From Azolla caroliniana (Eukaryota; Polypodiophyta), in the NCBI GenBank assembly GCA_043228905.1, contig JBHGNT010000004.1, positions 2,232,001 to 2,296,000 on the forward strand: DNA of 64,000 nt, given 5' to 3'. Shown here piece by piece: positions 33,701 through 42,910 of the stretch (positions are counted from its first letter, which is position 1; each line of letters begins with the position of its first letter). The position numbers were made by a program, and so were the translations under genes. Below the pieces are notes generated by a model that was given only the letters and a program-made list of their open reading frames with translations, made no database searches and was not told the DNA's origin.

Positions 33701-35146
33701 ATTGCAGAAGCCATTGTGGCTTTCTCTAAATCAGTCTTAAAAAATGCCAATGTCTCACAGGCTTCATGGACATTTTTTAGCATATAGCTAACCAATGTCT
33801 CACCTGTATCATCGACATTGGCTTTCCTTGGGTGTCGGTGTGGTGTATGCCCCCGGTCTTGCTGGGAGTCGGCAGTTGCATCAACAGCTGCCATGCTCCA
33901 AAATCTGTCTATTTTTTGTGCCAAGGTCCCCATCTTTCGGCATCTTTTTACCGATGCCTCACCATAGACTGCCCAAGCTACCCTATACATTTCAGGGTCT
34001 CTAGATTCCTTCGCTGTTTTGCAGTACTCATATGCAAATGCTCTAGCAAATGAAACTGACAACTCATTGTTGACTGGGATCTCCTGATGAACTTTCTGGT
34101 GCAGTCTCATGCAGTCATCGTACAAGTCGGCTCGTACATGCTTCAGCTTGACCTTGCCTTTGACTCTAGGCACTGTATATACTGTCATCCAGTCTATATC
34201 ACTGATCAATTTATCACTTAGGACAGCAGGGTCAACACCCTCGAGTGACAGACCATAGGTGTTGTGGAAGTCCTCCTTTGTCTCGCAAAATTTTGCGAAG
34301 TTTAGCACTCTCGTATACGGAGGAACGAGCCATCTGAAATATCATTTCAGAAATCAGAAATAGTGCAAAATCAGAATATGTGAGAATCAAAAACCCCAAT
34401 CAACAACAACAAAAATGGTGCAAAATCTTTAACTTAGCAAATCAGAAACCCTAATCATAATTTGTATTCAGAAATTTGAAATCAGAAACCCTAATCAAAA
34501 TCTGTAATCAGAAGTTTGAAATCAGAAACCCTAATCAAAATCTGTAATCAGAAGTTTGTAACCAGAAACCTTATTCAGAAATTCTAATCAGAAATTTATA
34601 ATCAAAAACCCTAATCAGAAATTTCAATCAGAAACCCTAATAAAAAATTTCAATCACAAACCCTAATCAGAAATCCTAAGCAGAAATTTATAAACAAAAA
34701 CCCTATTCAGAAATTCTAATTTGTAATCAAAATTTGTAACCAGAAACCCTATTCAGAAATTCTAATCAGAAATTTATAATCAAAAACCCTAATCAGAAAT
34801 TTCAATCACAAACCCTAATCAGAAATTTCAATCACAAACCCTAATCACTAAAGACAGGATTAAACACAAAAAAAGTAATATAAACACACCTGTTGCTACT
34901 CCCCGATTTGCGAGACATCCTTGTATGGGACTCCAAGGACTTCGCCCTATTCGATTTTGGGGAAATATGAATCGGCACCAAAGTTCAGACAGTAGTCAAA
35001 AAGAAAAAACAAATGTTTGGGGTTTCTGTAACTGAAACATACCTGGACGATGATTGAGCGGGTTCTGTGTTGTAGCTCTCAATCTGCAATGTCGATTTTT
35101 TGCTGTTGCGGGAGCTACGTCTGCGTTCGTGCTCTGAGTACTCCAT
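30791..35146 (-). CDS. Six-exon N4 cargo gene, 610-residue protein with RING-like motif
   Basis: Minus-strand exons: 35146-35043, 34946-34890, 34333-33652, 33573-33430, 33321-33012 and 31326-30791. All have GT donors and AG acceptors with matching phases, and the summed length of 1,833 is 611 codons with a final TAG. The N-terminus is Ser/Arg-rich (MEYSEHERRRSSRNSKKS). Exon 3 encodes about 227 residues with WLVPPYTRVLNF and no family I recognise. Exon 5 has a zinc-binding C-x2-C, then C-N-H-x2-H-x2-C (residues 376-405) and further Cys at 410, 416 and 420, like a RING-H2 finger lacking a clean last CxxC. Exon 6 is acidic, then ends in a basic stretch (TRKRLKKGPRSGTR). It may be a nuclear ubiquitin-ligase-like or structural protein; the function is unknown. 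Confidence 0.78.
31327..33011 (-). repeat. Intron 5 of the cargo gene: AGCTAATTAGCT minisatellite
   Basis: This 1,685-bp intron is almost entirely AGCTAATTAGCT-centred repeats, with extra motifs 'tttacacaactatgg' and 'gttgccagtag' that define longer units. The base motif is the same as in the transposase intron, but the spacer text differs, so the two arrays expanded separately. Confidence 0.92.
34340..34870 (-). repeat. Intron 2 minisatellite with embedded CCCTAA motifs
   Basis: The units are about 20-27 bp of the form aaaccctaatcagaaattt, repeated some 15-20 times with variation. The aaaccctaa part equals a plant telomere-type hexamer/heptamer but is spaced by other text, so this is an intronic minisatellite and not a telomere. 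Confidence 0.8.
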
Positions 35147-35372
35147 CTGCGTTCAAAATCAGGCTTAGGCTAAACAGGAAATTGATGACATTGAAGTCGA
35201 CCTTAGATGATGGTGATATTCCCCAAGTTCCACTACGTCTGAAACAGAAGTTCAAATATTTGAGTTTTTTCATAAATTAGTTTTTCAAATATTTGATTTT
35301 CCCACAAGAAAGACTAGCTAAACAAATAGCTAATTAGCTATGGCCATTTTAGTAGCTAATTAGCTATAATAG

Positions 35373-35397
35373 TGTTTCCACTCGCATGCTTTTACCC
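35373..35397 (-). repeat. N4 right terminal inverted repeat
   Basis: On the plus strand it reads tgtttccactcgcatgc then ttttaccc. It pairs with 23236-23260. AGCTAATTAGCT copies lie immediately inside at about 35327-35367. The following TGGT is the target duplication. Confidence 0.92.
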
Positions 35398-35401
35398 TGG
35401 T

Positions 35402-37307
35402 CTATTTCGACGTCGCCGATCTTGACTCGCACGTTTGGGCAGGCCCCGTGTAGTTCCTCGGTGGCGCGCGTCACCGCCCGTATCTTCCACCTGTGCTTAG
35501 TGTTGATCGGCCATTTCCCTTTTTTGTAGAAGTCCATGGACATCACGTTTATTTCGGAACCGTGGTCCACCAGTGCCACCACCGGTTCCTGAACATCTCC
35601 GATTTTCACCGGGGTTTCCGTGGTCGCTCGGGCCCAGTGTGGCCTCGAATAGTGGCTCTCCGCCCACTCGTCTTCCAGCGCCATGTCCTCTATGTGCGCC
35701 GTCTGTACTTCCACCGGCCTTTCCGGTTCCACCTCCGTCGATAGCCTCTTCCTCTTCACCAAGTCCACGATGGAGTCGTGGAACTCCTTCTTGGCTATCC
35801 CGAGCACCTCTTGCAACGACAGTTCCACCTTGCTGTCGAGGATTCGTTCTTCCAGGACCTTTCGTAGGTCCGTGGTCCTTTCGATCTCCGTGCCCAACCG
35901 GTATCCGCCCTTCTTGCGGTTATCCCGGGTGCTGGACTCACTGGCCTCGTTTCGTTTCGGCCCGAAGCGGGTTTCGTATCTCTGTGATGGTCCGGCCCCT
36001 CTGTTTTTACCTACCCGTTTGTCTTCAACCAGAGCCTCGTAGTTCTGGCAAGCTGCTTCAACGAAACCCGTATTTTCTTCGACCGGGTCACTCCACCCGA
36101 TTACCTCCTGGACCCGCTTCTCCGCGCGGTCCGCCTCGTCTCTCTTCAGTCGGGCACCAGCGAGGCCTTCCAGCACAGTCGGCTAGAACTCGGTTTTGCC
36201 CTCCTTCCGGGCCCCGCTGCCCCCGACCCGAATACCGGCTGACGCTGAGTAGTGGACGGTCTCCGCGTGCCGGGTTGCCGCCACTTCCATCAGCCTTTTC
36301 ATTCCTCCTCTCCCGTCGTTTCGGCTCAGGGCCCTCCGGGTATCGCTGGCGTGCACCCGACCTTCCCACAGGTACACTACCCGGCTTCTCAAAGCCTCCA
36401 TAAAGTCCCCGCAGTCTTTCCGGATGTGGCCGACCTCGTCGCACCACATGCACCTACTTCCTACCGGAGGCCGTCGGTCACGAGCCTGATCGCCGCCTTC
36501 CCTCCGAGACTGGGTGATCTGGAGATCCTTTACCACTCGTGTCAACTCCTCCAGAGCTGTTCCCCCGGACGAGCCTCTGATCACGCCGGTCGAAGACGAA
36601 CCGGTTTCGAGCCACTCCCGGGTCTCTTCCCTTCGTACCTGCGGTATCGGTTCGAGCTTCCTTGCTGCGACAGGTCTCGCCCCGGTCGCCTCTGTATCAG
36701 CCCACTCCCACCGTTTGTCAAAACGGCCGCAGACTCTCTTTACCGCGGCCCAGTCGATTGTCAGCCCGTCTTCGGTTTCCAGTAAGGAGCCAACTTGCCC
36801 CCGATCCCGTGTGTCAACCGACTTGACAAACAGTAGCACATGACTTGTGTCCAGAACTGTCCGATCGAGCGCCGAAAGGCGCGCAAAGCGTTCCTCAAAC
36901 TCCCGGAGGAGTACCGACGCATTTCTTCCTTTGTTGGGGGACTCCACCCATTCCATGAAGCTCCGCTTCGAAAGTCGAAGCGCGTCATCCAGCCCGTATT
37001 TCTCCAGGAGCCGTCCTTCGAACTCTTCCCAGGTCCTGCTCTCCGCCCGGACCTCGAGCACCTCCGCATGGATGCCCGGCATCGCCACTCGAGGGAATCC
37101 GGCAAGACGCCTCTCTTCCGGAATATCCCTCATAAACATCTCCACCTGGTAGGACGCCAAATAACTCGTGGCATCCTTTCCACTGAACCGGCCGATCATA
37201 CCGACGATCGCCTCAATAGCCCTGTCAAGGGCGCCGGTGCCCTCGCGCGCGCCCACTATCCGGTCCACGGCCGAAGCCATGGCCTCTGCAAGATCCGACC
37301 CCCTCAT
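35402..37307 (-). pseudogene. N3 gag and protease
   Basis: The likely gag start is ATG 37307 (MRGSDLAEAMASAVDRIVGA); an in-frame GTG at 37334 directly follows the primer region. The frame runs through a capsid-like region (residues about 20-220) to a CCHC knuckle (CMWCDEVGHIRKDC, about 36445-36404) and stops at TAG 36183-36185. Relatives have Trp at that stop (FWPLV). The next frame (36176 onward) carries the gag C-terminus and protease: VVALVDHGSEINVMSMDF at about 35590-35530. N4 cuts the protease at 35397 after VEIDQ. The coding is otherwise intact, so one Trp-to-stop change and the N4 insertion are the main lesions. Confidence 0.85.
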
Positions 37308-37351
37308 CTGCTGCTCCTCTGCTGCCTGCTTCACGTCGGGTTCATCAAATA

Positions 37352-38000
37352 TGTCGCGTTACTACGCGCGTGCGTGGGAAAACAAGGCGGGACCACTAGG
37401 GTCTTGAACCGAAGAGTAGGTGATAGAAGGGGGAAGAGAAGGAGAGAGACGCCCGGTCACGTATGAGCAAAGAAACACAGGGGCATGGCCCGTCAACACA
37501 GAGGACACGAATGGACACAGAGATAGGGAGACACAAGTGTTTGTAAATTAACGAATAACAAGTACACAGCAGAACACACGAGCGGCTACAACCGAACAGG
37601 CCGGCGAACAGATGTCGATGCCTGTTCGTCTGTGCACGAAATGGGGATAGGATGGAGGTGCTCCCGGAAGCACATGGGCGTTCCTCGAAGCAGCGCGAGC
37701 CTCCCGAAACCTGCAGAGAAGAGCAACAGAGAACAAATAGAGGAGAAGCGTTCGGTTCCGGTCCGATAGCACTTCGTCCTCCTGAATGCGCGCCCCTTTC
37801 TCCCTGTGTCTCCCTCTCCTTTATATCGTTAAGAAGGGAGCCGTCTCCCTCCTTTACTTCCTACCTACCGAATCTAACTACCCCCGGATATGCCTTCGTA
37901 CTTAATTCTCTATTATATACATTAAGGGTGCGCACACGTGAAGAGCTAGTTCACGCACGCTATGCACCGATTGCGCCAAGGGACGGTTTTCTTCACGACA
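37352..38000 (-). repeat. N3 5' LTR (649 bp)
   Basis: It runs TGTCGCGTTACTACG to CTTCACGACA on the plus strand and matches 18799-19445 along its length with scattered substitutions. A primer-like region (gtcgggttcatc) lies just before it at 37331-37351 in plus coordinates. Confidence 0.9.
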
Positions 38001-38004
38001 ACGC

Positions 38005-39874
38005 GTCGCCACGCGTATCTTCCACCCATGCTTGTTGTTGATCGGCCATTTACCCCTCTTATAGAAATCCATGGACATAAGGTTGATTTCGAATCCATGG
38101 TCTACCAAGGCCACCACCGGTTCCGGAACGTTGCCGATCCGGACAGGGGTTTCCAGAGTTGCCCTGGCCCAATGCGGCTTCACGTAGTGGCTTTCCGCCA
38201 ACTCGTCTTCTAGGGCCACGGCTTCTAAGTGCGTAGTCCGCACCTCCACCGGCTTCTCTGGTTCCGGCTCCGTCGACAACCTTTTCCTCTTCACCAAGTC
38301 TACGATGGAGTCGTGGAACTCCTTCTTGGCGATCCCGAGCACTTCCCTCAGCGACATCTCCACTTTGTTGTCGAGGATACGTTCCTCCAGGACCTTTCGC
38401 AAGTCTGTGCTCCTTTCGATTTCGGTGCTCAACCGAAACCCCGCCTGCTTCTTTCCGTCCGGCGCGCCTGGGTTGCCGGCACCGGTCGGTTTCGGTCCGA
38501 ACCGGGTCTCATACCTCTGTGGGGGACCGACCCCTCCGACCTTTCCTGCCCATTTGTCTTCCACCAGAACCTCGTAGTTCTGGCAAGCGGCTTCTACGAA
38601 GCCCGTTTTCTCTACGACCGGATCGTCCCAACCGGTGACCTCCTGGACCCGTTGTTCCGCGCGGTCCACCTTGTCCTTCTTCAGCCGAACTCCAGAGAGG
38701 CCTTCTAGCACTAGCGGCCAGAATCCGGAGTCCTTCGCCTTCCGAGTCTCATCACCCCCGACCCGAATTCCCGCCGACACTGAGTAGTTAACGGCTTCAA
38801 CGTGTCGTGCCGCGGCCTCTTCCATCAACCTCTTCATTCCGTCGCGCCCCATATTTAGTTCTAGGGCTCTCCGGGTCTCGCTCGGGTGCACCCACCTGTT
38901 TCAGAGGTACACCACGTTGGTCCTGAGCGCGGCAACGAAATCCGCGCAATCCTTCCGAATGTGACCGATCACGTCACACCACATGCACCGCTGCCCAGCC
39001 GGCGGCCTCCGGTCGCAAGGTTGTTCGCCACTGTCTCTCCAGGCCTGTGCAATCTGCAGGTTGTGCACCATCTGTGTCAGCTCCTCTAGAGCCGCTCCTC
39101 CGGATGGGCCTCTGACCACGTCCTTCGATGCCGACACTGACTCTGGCCAAATTCGGGTCTCTTCCTTCCTACCTACCGGCACCTATACCGGCTCCTCGAG
39201 CCTCCTCCCCGGGACCGGCCCTGACCCCAACGAGCTTTCATCGCTCCAATCGCGCCGTTTGTCGAAATGGCTGCACACCCATTTTACCACAGCCCGGTCT
39301 GTCGTGAGCCCTTCGTCCGTTTCCAATAGGGGACCCACCTTTTCCTTGTCGAGCGCATCCACCGACTTGACAAACAGTAATACTCGACTCATTTCAAGCA
39401 CTATCCGGTCCAGCGTCGAAAGCCGCGCGAACCGTTTTTCGAACTCCTGGAGGAGCACCGACGTGTTCCTCCCTTTTCCGGGGCTTTCCACCCACGCCAT
39501 GAAGGCCCACCTCGACAGCCGAAGCGAGTCGTCAAACCCATACTTCTCGAGGAGCCGCAGCTCGAACTCCTCCCAAGTCTGGCATCTGGCCAACACCTCG
39601 AGCACCTCCGCGTGGATGCTCGGCGTCATCACCCGAGGCAATCCGGACAACCGCCTCTCCACCGGGATATCCCTCATGATCATTTCGGCCCGGTAAGCCT
39701 TTCCCTCTGAACCGGCCTATAGTGCCGACGATCGATTCAATGGCTCTGTCGAGGGTACCCGTCCCCTCATGAGCGCTTACCAGCCGGTCGACGGCTACCG
39801 CCATCGCCTCTGCTAGCTCTGATCCCCTCATCTTTCGACTCCTTTGCCGCCTTTCACGTCGGGTTCACAAAAGA
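38005..39874 (-). pseudogene. N2 gag and protease 5' half
   Basis: On the minus strand, gag starts near 39831 (MRGSELAEAMAVAVDRLVSA). The frame is broken around 39690-39700 by a small deletion (IGRFRGKG). The capsid region continues at 39683-39183, the CCHC knuckle (CMWCDVIGHIRKDC) lies at about 38990-38950, a stop follows near 38900, and the gag C-terminus to protease frame runs 38891-38005 with PVVALVDHGFEINLMSMDF. The DHG site is followed by Phe instead of Ser. The frame breaks off at the N3 insertion (duplicated ACGC) and continues at 18798. Confidence 0.85.
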
Positions 39875-40126
39875 TGTCGCGTTCTTACGCGTGTGCATGT
39901 AGAAAGAGGCGGGACCACAGGGGTCTCGGACCAAGGAGAGAGAGAGAGACGCAAGTACACAGAGAGAGATGAAGAGCAAGGAAAACAGGAATCCGATTAC
40001 TATATTCAATAGCTTACAACCGGCAACCCGGTAATGGACCCGACGCGGGACACGATCCATCCGTGTAAGAGCCGGTTCATGCGCTTTTCTGTCTGATTCT
40101 GCCTATGGCCGGTTTTCTTCACGACA
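39875..40126 (-). repeat. N2 5' LTR with 382-bp internal deletion
   Basis: Its two ends match the 634-bp LTR at 12007-12640, but the text jumps from 'aatggacccgacgcggg' to 'ccatccgtgtaagagccgg'. The missing part includes the TATA-like box, so this 5' LTR lost its promoter. Confidence 0.85.
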
Positions 40127-40130
40127 GCGT

Positions 40131-41732
40131 ACATCAAGTCCCTAAACTCGGAGATACGGCACTTCTCCGGAAAAGATAATGCCATGGCCGATATGCTTTC
40201 AAGGGCACGGTTCAACAACAAGGACGGCATGGTTTCGGATGACGAAGAAGTCGGCGAGGACTTCTTCGGGTCAGCTAACATGGCAACTAGGACAAGGAGC
40301 ACTCCGGCACTTAACGAGTTCGACGAGAGCGAATATGACGGGGAGTGGCTCCAAATAGGAAGGTTCCTGCGGACAATGACGTCGGACACGGTGTGGACTA
40401 GAGAAGAGGCCATTCGGGTGCGGAAGAAGGTCTGCCGATTCTTCCTATGAGGAGGACGGATATGGAGGCATCCAAAGAAGCGTAGTGTCACCCCACTCCG
40501 CGTAGTGGCAAGGGAGGAAGAGCAGAAAGTGTTGCTTATGGTGTATCACGACAGTCCTTGGGCAGGACACCACGGGACGTGGGCTACGTTCGAGAAGCTC
40601 AAGGGTAAGTTTTGGTGGCCGGGGCTATACCGGGATGTGCATCATTTTGTGACGACTTGTGAGAGTTGCCAGATGCACTCGACAGTCCGACATCGAGACG
40701 AGCTTCATCCAGCCTACCCACCAACTATCCACTTCAAATGGATGGTGGATTTAATGATTATGCCAATGGGGGTAGGACAGATGCGATATTGGTGCTGGCT
40801 CGAGAGGACCTGACGAATCAAGTGGAAGGCCGCACACTGCAGAACAAGACGACCGCGGTTGTGTGCCGGTTTCTAATAGAAGATGTGATATGCCGGTACG
40901 GGTGTGTTGGGAAGATCGTAGCTGATTGGTGAGAGCTAGATGCACGGGAAGCTAAGGAGCTGTTTGACCGACTAGGGGTCAAACTCTCCCTTACTACGGC
41001 GTACAATTCGGAGGCGAACGGGAAAGCAGAACGAAGCCACAGGCCTATTGTGAAGGCGTTAGTGAGTGCATGCAAAGGACAGGTCAGGAATTGGCCGCAG
41101 ATCGAACTACGCACAGTTCGGTGACGGGGTTCATGCCAACGGAGCTTATGTATGGGCAGAAGCCAATCATGTCGGCGGAGAAAACGATCACTTCGTGAGC
41201 CGCGATGTGGACTAGAAGGATGAGATGAGCCGAGAAGAGTTGCTGGCAGCGAGGATCCGGCAACTCAAGCGAAGACCGGAAGACGTGGAACGGGCGAAGG
41301 AAAGGTTGCGTACAACATGAGAAAAGAACAAAGGCCGGTTCAACCATACTCACCGACTGAGGCCGAGGAAGATCGAGGAAGGTGACTGGGTGCTGGTGTA
41401 TGACAGCAACCTCGACAATCAGCACAAGGCAGTGCGCAAGTTTGCGAGGAGGTGGTTCGGACCCTATACAGTAACAAGTGCGAACGACAACGACACGTAT
41501 CATCTCGCGGAACTCGAAGGGACACGGATGGCGGTGCCGGTGGCAGGGAAAAGGGTCAAGGTATTCAAGAAACGGCAAGAGCGAGAGCCAGACCCAGAAC
41601 GCGCGACCGACGACGACGACGGGCTCGAAACATACGAGGATCAGGGCAGCAACGGGTGAAGGCGGGCCGGTTTTCTTTGACCTGTGCTATATCTGGCGCG
41701 TACCGGTGGATGCGCGGTTTGGTGGGGGTGGA
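40131..41732 (+). pseudogene. N1 RNase H end, integrase, C-terminus and polypurine tract
   Basis: The reading resumes from 12006 with YIKSLNSEIRHFSGKDNAMADMLSR, the RNase H tail. The integrase zinc region is YHDSPWAGHHGTW and VTTCESCQM (about 40545-40680). The core has VDLMIMPMG, then IVADW, where relatives have ADRGE, followed by a TGA at about 40930. The segment around the catalytic Glu reads AYNSEANGKAERSH. A C-terminal frame (41390-41659) reads DSNLDNQHKAVRKFARRWFG and YHLAELEGTRMAV. A polypurine tract (ggtgggggtgga, 41721-41732) directly precedes the 3' LTR. Confidence 0.87.
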
Positions 41733-42274
41733 TGTCGTGGAGAAAACTGTCCCTAGGAGGAAACAAAAGAAACCGTGCACGAACCGGCCCTTCCATGTGT
41801 GGGCATGTGAATTGATAACTTGTTCATAATTATGTGTAGGGCGGCCGATGTAAATATACTAGGTGCGACATATTTATTAGGAAATCGATGCGTATCTCTA
41901 TCCGAAGGGACAGAGAATAAAGTAATGTGACCGTGACTAAAGGAGAAGGGTCTCTCCCCAACGACCTATATAAGGAAGAAGAGAAAGAAGAACAAATTGG
42001 CATGCGTTAACGAGGACGAAGTGCTGCCGGACCGCGTGTCGAGCTGTCTCTCTCGTCCTTCGGTTGTCTTTCTCTGCGGGTTTGGAGATCGTCGCCTCTA
42101 CTTCGTGGACAACTCATGCGCTTCCAGCAGAGGATCTCCCTTCGCGTTTCTGTGTTTGGCGTGTGACATCTGTGTGTGTGTGTGTGGACTCTTGTGTAGG
42201 GTCGGTTGCCGGTGTACCGGTTGTAATCATTACTGGTGTTATAATCGAATTGTTCCGTTTTCTCTCTCTCTTTC
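41733..42274 (+). repeat. N1 3' LTR, part 1
   Basis: It starts TGTCGTGGAGAAAACTG and follows the 5' LTR (6685) closely, including the TATA (cctatataagg, about 41964). It stops at ctttc (42270-42274), where the copia element C1 begins. The rest resumes at 47602. Confidence 0.9.
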
Positions 42275-42881
42275 TGTTGGGATTACGGTCCCTTTCGGAT
42301 GGGATGGTCGGATATCGGAGATGAATGCCGACAAGCCCGGTTTCGGTTTTCGGAACCGGATGATGAAGACCCCGGCTTCGGAGCCGGATGACGAATGTAC
42401 CCGGAGCAAGATCCGGATGCGGGGACATATCTGTGAATATGTTTGCCAAGGGCCCTTGAGGCTATAGTTGTAAATAGCCCCAAAGTCATATGTGTATAAA
42501 TATGACTTAGGGCAAACAGTTTTGATGTTGCTTATTATTTTTTCTGTTTTTCCACTCAAGAGGTGTGAAGAGAGAGCAGCCGCGAGAGAGATAGAGCGTG
42601 AGAGAGGAAGAGGTCGACGCCTCTGTGTATTTCCGCCTCCTGTGGCGAGGACAGCGAGCTCAAGGTCGTCGCCTTGCAGCTCGCCATTGTATATTTCTCT
42701 GTGCATAGTTTTGGTTTGGAGTCTTGTACTCCCGTGGTTTTTCCCGTCTAGGGTTTTCCACGTTAATCGCTGCGTACTCGTGTTCTTTCTCTGGTGGTTC
42801 CTATTTTCTGCTGTATTGATTCGTGCTTACTCGGTTGTGGCCGAGTGGTGAAGGTTAATCGGAGCATCGATTTTCTCTACA
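42275..42881 (+). repeat. C1 5' LTR
   Basis: It begins TGTTGGGATTACGG and ends TTTTCTCTACA. A TATA-like tgtataaatatgac lies at about 42490-42503, ahead of the gag-pol ORF. It is a near-perfect match to 46995-47601. Confidence 0.96.
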
Positions 42882-42884
42882 AAC

Positions 42885-42896
42885 TGGTATCAGAGC
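42885..42896 (+). promoter_or_regulatory. C1 primer-binding site (initiator Met-tRNA)
   Basis: TGGTATCAGAGC, three bases after the 5' LTR, is the standard complement of the 3' end of plant initiator Met-tRNA used by many copia elements. Confidence 0.93.
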
Positions 42897-42910
42897 GACT
42901 GTTGCAGAAA

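Larger units (their letters stand above)
23236..35397. mobile_element. N4: 12.2-kb DNA transposon with transposase and two cargo genes
   Basis: Both ends carry a 25-bp inverted repeat with one mismatch (GGGTGAAAGCATGCGAG at 23236; the complement GGGTAAAAGCATGCGAG at 35397). The element is flanked by the 4-bp duplication TGGT (23232-23235 and 35398-35401). Rejoining the flanks restores the N3 protease reading (VEIDQ to HFFVQ), which proves the boundaries. Contents: an 83-bp repeat array, a transposase gene on the plus strand, a 255-bp triplication, an FCP1-like gene and a six-exon gene on the minus strand, and two intronic minisatellites of AGCTAATTAGCT. The 4-bp duplication and DDE-type transposase would fit a Sola-like superfamily, but that is only a guess. 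Confidence 0.93.
18799..38000 (-). mobile_element. N3: minus-strand Ty3/gypsy, best-preserved gypsy copy, split by N4
   Basis: LTRs at 18799-19445 (647 bp, 3') and 37352-38000 (649 bp, 5') are about 95% alike by eye. A 4-bp duplication ACGC lies at 18795-18798 and 38001-38004. Removing N4 (23236-35397 plus one TGGT) leaves an element of about 7.0 kb with LTR, gag, protease, RT, RNase H, integrase, C-terminus, polypurine tract and LTR in the normal order. Only a few stops are present. It landed in the protease of N2. Confidence 0.9.
12007..40126 (-). mobile_element. N2: minus-strand Ty3/gypsy with two pol copies
   Basis: Bounded by LTRs at 12007-12640 (3' LTR) and 39875-40126 (5' LTR, internally deleted) and flanked by GCGT at 12003-12006 and 40127-40130. 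On the minus strand the order is LTR, gag, protease [N3 inserted 18799-38000], RT, RNase H, integrase, C-terminus, then a second RT, RNase H, integrase, C-terminus, polypurine tract and LTR. The junction of the two pol copies is at about 15548. Frames are broken in several places, so this copy is defective. Confidence 0.85.

Noticed and set aside
34340-34870. Possible telomere end
   Set aside because: CCCTAA units are separated by other text, lie inside an intron, and coding sequence continues on both sides.
35050-35280. Plus-strand ORF of 76 residues near the N4 right end
   Set aside because: It is the complement of exon 1 of the six-exon minus-strand gene, whose splice phases fit exactly.
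23236-35397. N4 as a Helitron or a giant virus-like Maverick
   Set aside because: It has inverted termini and a 4-bp duplication, and no helicase, no DNA polymerase B and no capsid-type genes.
35573-36403. Proline-rich plus-strand ORF of 276 residues
   Set aside because: It is antisense to the N3 gag; the minus strand has the zinc knuckle and family similarity.
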